A stretch of 64,000 nt of DNA from Strigamia acuminata (taxonomy: Eukaryota; Arthropoda; Chilopoda; Geophilomorpha; Linotaeniidae), in NCBI GenBank assembly GCA_949358305.1, contig OX442324.1, positions 9,025,601-9,089,600 on the forward strand. The letters run 5' to 3'. Position numbers and translations under genes: made by a program. Below the pieces are notes generated by a model. It worked only from the letters and a program-made list of their open reading frames with translations, made no database searches and was not told the DNA's origin. Shown in pieces: positions 53,167 through 62,600 of this stretch (within the stretch, counting starts at the first letter, position 1; every line of letters starts with the position of its first letter).

Positions 53167-54206
53167 TGTCACGGTCCTGACTTTGAGCAGTAGAAATTTT
53201 CAAAATTTTAAGCGCATTTTGCGCCTTTCCTTTAATTTTCCCCTAATTTTATTGAGAAATTGTTCCAGTTTCCTTAAATCATTTTATTTTTCCCAAATCT
53301 AAATTTATTATTTTATTTTATATTCTTTTCCTTATTTTTGACATTTATCTTTGATTTGGCCTGGTTTTAATCACCCCATCCAGACAATTCATGAGAATTC
53401 TGCAATAAGTTGATATAATCGCGCTCTAAATTTGCATATTTCACCCCTGATCGCCTGTTTTCTGCCCAGTCCCCATTGGGAATTGACTTGGCCTTTGACA
53501 TGTGATCAGAGGTGACTTGTTCTGTCAAGACATTTTTGACAGAGAGAATAATTTTCGCCTTCGACTGGACAACAGCTCCTGTCTCAACTAGGAGATTTCC
53601 AAGTGCGATTATGTTGCGTCTCAACGCATACGGTCATTATGCAGCCCGAATTCTCATGTTAGTCTAACTAACCGCAACATTTATTATTTGCCCATTATTT
53701 GCGTACGAATTGCTGGAAAACCGGCGTATTCGACGGTCTTAATTCGTCAATACATTTTATGCCACGACTGTGACTTCCTCCTCAGCCTAGACATTTTGAA
53801 CTCATACTCGTCTCAATTGCGTATTCATTTCATTATCGACGGTTCGACGACGTTGTCTGCGGTTTGGTACCTGTTTGCGCATTCACCCAACGTTTGCGCG
53901 TGTTCAGGAGAAGAAACATACTCTTCGTAAGTACGCCTAGCATATGACGACATTTTCCCTAGTGAAGAACGATATTTGGTCTTAAAATTCGAGTATCAAC
54001 GTTCGCCATTTTGTACGGCGCCCGAATTGAATCCTGCACCCATAAAATACAGATTTCACGAATAGACGCTGTCTTAACCTAGCTACCACCCCCGGCAAAG
54101 TTTTAAGAGTTGCAGCGCCTGCGAACCTAAATTTTCTGGTTATTACAATCCCTGGAAATTCTTAAATTTCCGAAACCATTGTTAAAAAGTCGACTACGAC
54201 GTGACA
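53167..54206 (+). repeat. 3' LTR of gypsy Z
   Basis: 1040 bp, about four visible differences from 41088-42127. Followed by the CATT target copy (54207-54210). Confidence 0.95.
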
Positions 54207-54210
54207 CATT

Positions 54211-54442
54211 GTGATAATAATACCATTATGATTTGATTGAGATATTAATATTGGAATAAAAGGGAGTAAACTTAAAACTCCAATATGGTTTAGTTTTGAA
54301 TAATAATTGTGAAACAGCTGAGTGATGACTTTTGGTATGAAGAAAGTAATCGAACATTCCTTAAGAATGTCCGATTGTAAAAAACACCTGTCTGGAACCG
54401 AAATTTGTATTTTGGGGTCCAAAACACAGCAAAAAAGGGAGT
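54211..54442 (+). other. end of gypsy B 3' UTR and polypurine tract
   Basis: Continuation of 40339-41087 after Z. It ends GGGGTCCAAAACACAGCAAAAAAGGGAGT, where the purine run serves as PPT. The GGGGTCCAAAA motif is shared with element E's 3' end (about 55094). Confidence 0.65.
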
Positions 54443-55012
54443 TGTCACGCGTACAGACCGCCACGAATTATAAGCGATCTGTAACGCGCAATTTAACTTA
54501 CAATTCGATTAATGTTGCTAAATTTCGGCCACAGATGGCGCTGACAATGGGAATTCGTCATCGCCATGTGATGGACCGATCAATTCGATTATGGGATTTA
54601 TGGCAGATTTGCTATAAATAAGGAGCCCGCTCTAAGACAGGGCTTTTGGCCATTTTGCTTTTCAGGTTACTAGAGAGTCTGATGTCGTCTCGATACTGAG
54701 CGCGGCTGACTGACTATAAACCAAACCATTCACATCGGATTGAGTTATCACACAGTTGTTCTATTAAACCAGTTTATAAAGATTAAAGCATTTAATAATT
54801 GTAAAAATGATGATTTATCCAGTGAAAGTTCATAACTGTAAAGAATAAAATGTACACTGACTTTAATGAAGGTCGAACAAACTCTGTTTGTCCGGTCTAA
54901 TAAATACATCTGTTGAATTTAAAAGCATAAACAAAAGCCTCATTTCTTCCTCTCATTCATAAACCAAAACAGTTATGTGGAAATCCAATTGGCACCTGGA
55001 ATCCACGTAACA
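54443..55012 (+). repeat. 3' LTR of gypsy B
   Basis: 570 bp, TGTCACGCG ... CACGTAACA. It has a promoter-like CTATAAATAAGG (about 54611) and the TTTGTCCGGTCTAATAAATA end of R. Homologous to solo LTR V. The next bases, ATAT, would be B's target duplication; the partner is outside the window. Confidence 0.88.
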
Positions 55013-55121
55013 ATATTATTGTAAATGAGCATGGATAACACATCCCAAGAGAATGAATAATACGTTATTGACTAGATTTATTATATTGTTTTTGGGGTCC
55101 AAAAAAGCTAAAGGAGGGGGC
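55013..55121 (+). other. 3' internal end of gypsy E with polypurine tract
   Basis: About 109 bp ending in AAAGGAGGGGGC, the PPT of element E. B is inserted here. The rest of E lies beyond B, left of the window. Confidence 0.65.
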
Positions 55122-56344
55122 TGTTACGCGGTAGGCGAGCACACTGTCGCCACTACGTTTCCGTACTTGTTTGATTTGAAATAACTCATTAAATTCTCAG
55201 TAGAGTTTGCCTTAAGCGAATGAGGTAATTAGTTTACCTATCAATCATTAATAGAACAGCCCAAACCTATTTAAGTCTGAGTTTGGCTTAGAGAGGACAC
55301 AGAGGTTGTCAGGCAGTTATTGCGGTGGCATCTCAAGGTTTTGATTTGATTGTTTTCAGTGTTATTCATGCTCATAGTCTAAGTTAGTTTTAAGTTAGTC
55401 TTAAGTTGATTATTCTTTGAAATTGCCTTTATGTTTTATAACTGAATAAATATATTTTATACAGGGTGAACCCTGTTCCCCTCAAATATTTCCTCAGCAA
55501 TTGCATCTAGGCCAACTTTGATATAGGGATCGTATAGGAAGTTAAGTGAGAGCAATCCAATGATGTCATCAAATTTGACCTTAAAGGCCATTTTCAAGGT
55601 CATTCACTTGTTAACTTCTAAACCAATGAGGTTATAGCAAAAAAGTCAATTACAAAGTTGTAGAGCATCATCAAATTAGTACTATCCAAATTATCTTAGT
55701 CATCTTAAGTTAAATGTTTTCCTTTTAAGAAGGAGACAAATCAGCTGAAATAAAGCCAGCCGTTGTGACAAAACATAAATTTCTATTGCAAAAATACTGA
55801 ATTACGAAAATAAACGTATTTAAATGTGCATCATTATGCAAGTAAACAAGAAAAACCACTGCCTTTTTTAATGCCTTAATAATTATTTTATCACAAGAAT
55901 AAAAAATTTCAGTTTACTGGTTTTTTTTCTGATTTGTCGCCTTTTTAAAAAGAAAACATTTAACTTAAGATCACTAATATAAGTTGGATAGTACTAATTT
56001 GATGGTGCTCTACAACTTTGTAATTGACTTGTTTGCTCTAACCTGCTTGGTTTAGAAGTTAGCAAGTGAATCACCTTGAAAATGGCCTTCAAGGTCAAAT
56101 TTGATTACATCATTGGATTGCTCTCACCCAACTTCCTATACGATCGCTTCATCAAAGTTGGCCTAGATGAAATTGCTGAGGAAATATTTGAGGGAAACAG
56201 ACTTTTGGTTCACCCTGTATAATTTAAACATAATCAATGAGTCCTTCTTATTTACACCCCAAGTCATTAATTAAATGCAATTAGAGTCCCGTTTGGGGAT
56301 AGGTTATTTACGTGGTTAAACAGTGGAGTTTTAGCCACGTAACA
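55122..56344 (+). repeat. 3' LTR of gypsy E, carrying MITE W
   Basis: TGTTACGCGG ... CCACGTAACA, with inverted ends TGTTACG/CGTAACA. 1223 bp including W; about 465 bp without it. It lies in the RNase H region of copia F; ATAC directly follows as the probable TSD. Confidence 0.85.
55462..56217. mobile_element. inverted-repeat MITE W (Tc1/mariner-type ends)
   Basis: 756 bp flanked by TA on both sides, starting CAGGGTGAACC and ending GGTTCACCCTG. The two arms are inverted copies for about 280 bp each (shared CTCAAATATTTCCTCAGCAATT, CAATTACAAAGTTGTAGAGCA), leaving a short central loop. It has no ORF. The whole unit could fold into a long hairpin, a possible small-RNA source. Confidence 0.9.
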
Positions 56345-56952
56345 ATACTCTATATTCCGTCATCGCTCTAGCACAATTCAACACGTGTTATAATCGAACC
56401 CACATACGTGCACTGTTACAGGTCCTGCAGTATGTGGCGAATACTGCAGACCTCTGCATTGAATTATCCGGTTGCGCTTCCAGCCAACTGTCAGCTTTCA
56501 CCGATGCATCGTGGGCAAGCGACCCGGAAACATCTTTTAGTTTCGGAGGATACATTGTTTATGTCGGAAACGTGCCCATCGGTTGGTCATGCCGCAAACA
56601 ATCGACAGTGGCATGCTCTACTATGGAAGCAGAATTTATCGCCCTAGTAGAGTGTGTGAAAGAACTTTTCTGGCTCGACCACGTTTATACCCACTTTCCA
56701 ATTCTCCACCGATTACATCGACTCATCGTATACTCCGACGCCCTGGCCTCTATACAATTCACGTCTAATGACATCGAAAAAGCGAAGACAAAACAAATTT
56801 GCGTGAAATATCATTGGCTCAGGGAGTGGTTTACGGCGGGAGTCTTCGATCTTCGAAAGGTAGCCAGCGAAGTCAATACCGCAGATATAGTTACAAAGTG
56901 GCTATCTTCAGAACGTTTACGATCATTGACTTCGAAGATCTTCCGAACATAA
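56345..56952 (+). pseudogene. copia F RNase H, 3' end of pol
   Basis: Plus-strand fragment starting in LYSVIALAQFN and ending at TAA 56950 (SLTSKIFRT). Copia RNase H motifs: FTDASWASD, STMEAEF, TADIVTKW. Very close to the corresponding part of copia P, so the same subfamily. The 5' part was separated by insertion of E and lies left of the window. Confidence 0.9.
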
Positions 56953-57164
56953 ACTTATCGTGACATTCCTATTTTGTTTTCACCCGACTTCGAGGATCAT
57001 CGAGTTCAGTGGGAATTTTCGGGCTTTCGTAGAGTTTTACAATTACAGTACACGGTTCGGTGATTGGAAATTTAATTGTTTCCATTTTTCAAGTTATTAT
57101 ATACTGTAATTCCAGTACCCGTATATCTCGTCCCGTGAAAAATATTTCCATCGAAGAGGGGATT
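56953..57164 (+). other. copia F 3' UTR and polypurine tract
   Basis: Non-coding, similar to the P 3' UTR. It ends GAAGAGGGGATT, the PPT, next to TGTAGGTCTAAAG. Confidence 0.8.
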
Positions 57165-58266
57165 TGTAGGTCTAAAGACCGTCTATTTAGTCGATATCAA
57201 ATATTTACAGTTTATTTACATCATATTTATCGGCCAAATGATTGTATTTCTTATTGTTTATCCTTATTCGACAATTGTGTTTTGTTCACACTGTTCCATA
57301 TGTAATTCCGTATGGTTATGTCATTGCAAAATGATTTGTTCTGTTATATGATATGATTTATCCTATATTAATGTAATTCCCTGGCACCAGAGTGCCAAAC
57401 AGTACTCCTTACTTTTCCAATATGGCGCTACACATCGCATATGTGCAGCTTTGCTGTTTTCACCTTACTGTATTTTGGAAACCATATGTAAAGTATTCTC
57501 GTTTTTATTAAAGTGTTTATTATTTTAAGTGTTGCTTGTTATTTAGAGCACCTTAAGTGCTAGTTGGGCGAATATAAGCGGCAATTTCCGCGCGCCCGTA
57601 TCGCATTCAAACGACACGTCGTCTGTTAGACTTTGGAACCATTTTTCACCTAATTAAATCGTTTTTTGATGCCAAATGACGTTGGAACATTTACTTTGTC
57701 GTTTATTTACTGGTGGTTATTTTTCCTGGGTTTCTAGTGTATTATTTCATATGTTTTTATGATTATATTGTAAAGGGAGTGCATGATGCTGTTTAGATGT
57801 GTTTTATCCATCTGGCATCATGCATCCTCTATCCTGAAAGTATCTTTTGTCTTTTGTTACCAATTTCGGCCACCAGATGTCTCTGGTTCTCTGAAAATGG
57901 CCGGGCACACGGACAGTGTGCTTTATCATGTTTTCCCAAGGTTTTTAGACCTTTTCATGTAAGTTTATGTCGAATTAAAGTTATATTTTGTTTTAATATA
58001 GTTTAGTTTAGTCCTACACGTTGGTATAAGTGTAGCACACATGTATTTGACCGTCAGTCCGCTCAAATACACGTACAGGCATCGTGCGCATTTTTGTCCG
58101 CACTTAGAAGTGCGTTTGACACGTTTTACACGCTTCCAATCGCCTTTTCGGCGATATTTTTGCGCCACAGAGCTACATCGTCGTCACGTCCGTGCGCGCA
58201 GCACGGCCCCGTTAATTCACGCTTCTCGGCGATATTTCGCCGGTATCTGCGCTCTCCTCTGCTACA
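57165..58266 (+). repeat. 3' LTR of copia F (apparently enlarged)
   Basis: Starts TGTAGGTCTAAAGACC and ends CTCCTCTGCTACA, the same ends as P's LTR in this orientation, but is 1102 bp versus 537. The first ~490 bp and the last ~200 bp resemble P's LTR; the middle (about 57650-58020, including a GCATGATGC...GCATCATGC palindrome near 57781-57826) does not and may be an insertion. Followed by CGCTA and copia G coding sequence. Confidence 0.65.
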
Positions 58267-58471
58267 CGCTATACAGTTTACTTCCAACGATGTCGAAACT
58301 TCGAAAACTCGACACATTCGTGTGCGATATCACTGGCTCAGGGAGTGGTATACGGCGGGACGCTTCGAACTCTGCAAAGTTCCCGGCGATCTTAACGTCG
58401 CCGACATCTTCACGAAGTGGCTCGGATCGAAACGTTTGCAATCGTTGATTCCTCGGATTTTTCGATTGTAA
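58267..58471 (+). pseudogene. copia G RNase H C-terminal fragment
   Basis: Reads IQFTSNDVETSKTRHIRVRYHWLREWY ... ADIFTKWLGSKRLQ to TAA 58469. It is the copia RNase H end, interrupted on its left by F. The family is close to P and F but distinct. Confidence 0.88.
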
Positions 58472-58739
58472 CTTTATCGTGACATTCCTATTTTTAGTTT
58501 TTCCCGATTGTGAGAGTCATCGAGTTTCTGTGGGAATATTCTCGGCTCGGTTATTCGACTTTATTATTTATCTTTTGAATTAATGTTTACACTGTAATTC
58601 CAGTATGTATTTATCTTTCCCCTGAACATTTAAGATCGAAGGAGGGATTTGTTGGTCTAAAGACCTTGTTGTATCGATATCAAATGTTAGTTCTCTATAT
58701 ATTTAGTTTTCAAATGTATTCCCAGGTAGCACAGATGAT
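58472..58739 (+). other. copia G 3' UTR, PPT and start of its 3' LTR
   Basis: Purine run GAAGGAGGGATT ends at 58649; TGTTGGTCTAAAGACC starts the LTR at 58650. The recognisable LTR is lost after about 58735, where the tandem repeat array begins. Confidence 0.7.
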
Positions 58740-59219
58740 CGAATTTACATAGAATCTATATAGACCGCGCTGTGTTGAATCTGCATAGACCTGTTGATGT
58801 AGATGCGATGTTAAATCTATGTCAATGTTCTATCCCAATTTAATTTAACATAGATTTAACATAGACTACTCTATGTTGAATCAACATAAAGCGATTGATG
58901 TTGAATCTGTGTCGACCGCTCTTTGTTGAATCTGCATAGGTCTGTTGATATCGATGCGATGTTAAATCTATGTCACAGTTCTATCCCAATTTAATTTTAA
59001 CATGGATTTAACATAGACCGCTCTATGTTGAATCAACATAGACCGATTTATGTTGAATTAACATAGAAGGCTCTGTGTTGAATCTATGTAGACCGTTAAT
59101 GTCGATGCGATGTTAAATCTACGTCTCTGTTCTATCCCAAAATAAATTTAACATGGATTTAACATAGACCGCTCTATGTTGAATCAACATAGATCGATTT
59201 ATGTTGAATTTGATAGGTT
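58740..59219. repeat. tandem repeat array with ~151-bp period
   Basis: GATGCGATGTTAAATCTA recurs at 58802, 58953 and 59104, spacing 151 bp, with TTCTATCCCAA following each. Inside the unit a ~30-bp subrepeat (CATAGACCGCTCTATGTTGAATC) alternates and is partly palindromic. It has no coding potential. It replaces or extends the end of copia G's LTR and is bounded on the right by copia H. Confidence 0.85.
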
Positions 59220-59667
59220 TGTAGGCGCCGGACATCAATGAAAAGGAGCTGACACTCGATTTAAACGGTGCGGGAACTCGCATTATGCGACCGCCATCTT
59301 TATTCATCGTGATGAGAAGAGAGAGAACATAAAAGCGCACCTCTTTCGAGGCTACAAAGCTTAAAGTAGAACAAATCACTGTTAACAAGCAATGATTTGT
59401 CCTTTACATGATAAACAATAAAGGAGGAGCAAATAATCGATAAACAACTTAAAAGCAATGGAATAACTAAACGAATATTGCTCATTTGAGCGGACGACGA
59501 GAAGGCACATCTTTACAAGTAAATAAACTAGTTGCGGCACATAACAAGCAGGGTAAAAATCGGGATCAACTAGTTTAACTAAGTCACAGCAAAGTAAAGA
59601 CATGCACGTTGCATTTAGCCATAAATATGCAACTAATAAATCTCAAACAGTTGGGCATTTCCCAACA
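59220..59667 (-). repeat. 3' LTR of copia H (outer end tentative)
   Basis: Inner edge is certain: CCCAACA at 59661-59667 beside AATCCCCCTTTGCGC, the complement of the PPT GCGCAAAGGGGGATT. The outer edge TGTAGGCGCC at 59220 is inferred from the loss of the tandem repeat and the TG start, giving 448 bp. Confidence 0.75.
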
Positions 59668-59684
59668 AATCCCCCTTTGCGCAA

Positions 59685-62600
59685 CTATTTGACTACAACA
59701 AAAATATGCTCACAGAGCTGACATAATCTGGGGCGCGGCAACCATTTTGTCATCAAATCCGCGATGTTCAATTCGCCAGGCACATGTTTAATACTAAACA
59801 CGCCTTTTTCATACCAATCACGAAGAAAGTGCAATTTAACATCTATATGTTTATTTGCACGGTTCTCGATCTTGTTTTTCGCATAGTTGATTGCCGGCAT
59901 GCTATCGGCGTAGACGCAAGGGACATTTCGGTTGAAACATAAGATGACATCAGCTTCGTACAAACGTTCAAGCCATATCACTTCTCTCACGCCATCGACA
60001 ACTGCGAGAAACTCGCTTTCCATTATACTCAGTGAAGTCATGGATTGTTTTCGACAATTCCATGAAATCGGAACCCCTCCTAAATAAACTATGTGACCAC
60101 CAAAGCTTCTCCTACTGTCTTGGTCCAAAGCAAAGGATGCGTCGGTGTAAACCGTTAAATTGTTGTTCTTACAATTTGCTAGGTTGATAACATAGTTGGG
60201 GGTATTCGCCAGATACCTTAACACTTGTACTAACATTTTAACATGTCTGTTAGAGTGGGTCTCATTGTATTGAGACAATACAATAACGCTGAAGAGGATA
60301 TCTGGGCGCGTTCTATTCGCGATAAAAAGTAAACTCCCTACTAGGGACCTGTATGGGAACGTCGAGTTCACTTGTTCACCCGGTTGTACCTTCTGTATCA
60401 TGGTACCAACTGTGACTGGGATTTTAATCTTATGGCACGGATCAATGTCGTATTTCTCGACTAATTTCGCAATATAACTCTTTTGATGTACTAAAATGTC
60501 CCCATTTTTCCTCTCAAAATGAATCCCTAATAGTAGAGTTACTGGTCCAAGGTTGACTATTTCAAAGCTCTCTTGAATCCACTCGATGATACATTGTTCA
60601 ACGAAAGCGTCACGACTGAACAAAACAATATCGTCGACGTAAAATAAAAGGACGGCATCTGAGCCGTAATTATACACACAATTCAATCCTAAGACTGGAG
60701 TAAATCCTATTTCTAACAATCGTTCGTGGAGCTTGAAATACCACATTCTTCCGGACTGGTGAAGTCCGTACAAGGATTTGACCAATCGCCAACATTTGTG
60801 TTGGTTCTCTTTGGTCCGGAAGCCCTTCGGGATATTGATGTATTGTGGCACGTCAAGGTCTCCGTATAAGTACGCAGACTTGATGTCGAGATGTGTATCT
60901 CGCCAGCCTTGCAGAACCACAAGAGAACAAAAGAATATCAGTACGAGAACAAAGTTGACCACTGGTGAAAATATCTCAGTGAAGTCAACTCCTTCTTTCT
61001 GCCCAAAACCTTGCGCAACTAAACGTGCTCTCCACCGTTTAATTGCCCCAGTGTAGTCACGCTTGATCTTATAAATCCATTTTGTTCCCAGTAAATTCAT
61101 CCCTTCGGTTTTGTCAACTTCCTCGTAAACTTTTCTGTCATTAAAGATATTAATCTCGTCATCCATGGCATCCTGCCAGTCGGATTTATTGGGATTGGAC
61201 ATAGCTTCTTCAAAAGTATCCGGTTCAACGGATGCATGACCGGCGAACCCAATGGTCTCATCTGTTGCCTTAAAGTCGAAACAACCCCCATCGTACTGAT
61301 AGTCTTCTTCTTTGCACCATCGTACAACATCAATCCGACTGCGGATTCTATCGCCAAGTGGTGTTATGTAGATCACATCCACCTGCCCAGCAGTTTCACC
61401 ATTTTGCCTAACGGTTTCTCTCCGTTGCCATTGTGTCATGTCCAAAATTTTTAATTCCTCAGGAGCGGTCATACGTTTTCTTATTATATCCCCCTTTAAC
61501 TTAGCACCGCGTGGCGGATTCCTCCTAACTGGTGGAGGTGTGAGAGTCCGATTTGGAGGCCGAACTTCCACTTGTTGTTCCTCCTCTTCTTCAATCCCAC
61601 CAACAGCTTGAGCGATTTCTTCCACAATTTCAGGCTCGACCGCCTGTTGGACTAATTGGGGATTCGGAATCGCATGTTTCGGGGCCTGAAACAACTGCTG
61701 TATGATAGGGGGAACCTGTTGCTGAACAGGAGCCACTTTCTGTGGTATTCCCCCTTGTGCCACTGGAATTTCTTCTTCATCCGAATCTTCATAATTCAAA
61801 TTTCCCATATAATTAGGTTCGGACGGAATTTCACTCAGTTGCACCGACTCGTGCCAAAAGACATTCTCATTAATCTTCACATGTTTTGAAGCAATCACTT
61901 GGTTGGATTTGGGGTCCCAAACTCGATACCCCCGCGTCCTAATCGCGTAACCGACTAGGGCCCCAGGCCACGCCCTTTCTTCCAACTTGCTTCTCCTTGT
62001 TTGCGAAGGAATGTGCACGAAAACTTTGGAGCCGATACATCTTAAATGTCTCAACGACATTTTCTTGTTATAAAACAAGTTATAAGGGGTTTTCCCACTT
62101 AAGCTTGCATGTGGGAATCTATTTTTAAGATAGACAACTGTCACGGCTAATTCTGCCCACAAACCCTTTGGAAAATTGTTTTCGAAGAGCATGGCTCTAA
62201 TTCCCCCAACAATTGTTCTGTTTGCTCTTTCGGCCACGGAATTCATTTCTGGGGAGTAGGGGTTTGTTTGGATGCACTTAAGCCCAATAGAAGCCGCATA
62301 GTCATCCCACTTTTTCGACACAAACTCCCCGCCGTTGTCTGTCTTGATGCATTTGACTTTTTTCCCGGTGCTGCGCTCAACTTGTGTTTGCCATCGTTTG
62401 AAACGCTCAAAAGCATCCCCCTTGTTTTTAATAATTTCCACCCACATAAAACGTGAGTAATCGTCCACGATTATCAAGTAATAGCTGGCCCCACCAAGAG
62501 ATTTAAAAGGTTGAGGGCCCCACAGATCCATGTGGATTACTTCCAAAATTCCCTTTGTAGAAATTTCTGGGATGGGGGAAAAGGTTGCCCTAGTACTCTT

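Larger units (their letters stand above)
41088..54206 (+). mobile_element. Ty3/gypsy element Z, full length with an extra post-pol ORF
   Basis: 13,119 bp with 1040-bp LTRs (TGTCACGGTCC ... GACGTGACA) and a 4-bp TSD CATT (41084-41087, 54207-54210). It encodes Gag, Pol in the -1 frame and a 954-codon third ORF. I count about four LTR differences by eye (about 99.6% identity), so it is recent. One TGA in pol is the only visible defect. The element is unusually long for a metazoan gypsy. Confidence 0.96.
5460..55012 (+). mobile_element. Ty3/gypsy element B, interrupted by five or more younger insertions
   Basis: Reconstructed from colinear pieces: gag start (to 7302), gag (21066-21740, 27902-28549), protease (28540-28999), a second gag piece (29001-29721, 34162-34391), pol (34383-37629, 39834-40338), 3' UTR (40339-41087 and 54211-54442) and 3' LTR (54443-55012). 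Removing P, R, S, U and Z with one copy of each TSD restores continuity at every junction. B is dead: it has in-frame stops, a deletion in RNase H and an internal duplication. The 5' end is not defined in the window. Confidence 0.8.

Noticed and set aside
54439-55016. Treating the LTR at 54443-55012 as a second solo LTR
   Set aside because: The flanks GAGT and ATAT do not match, and a polypurine tract continuous with B's 3' UTR precedes it, so it is B's 3' LTR.
58094-58266. N-terminal part of the ORF running into copia G RNase H
   Set aside because: It is the end of copia F's LTR read by chance in the same frame; the G coding sequence begins at about 58267.
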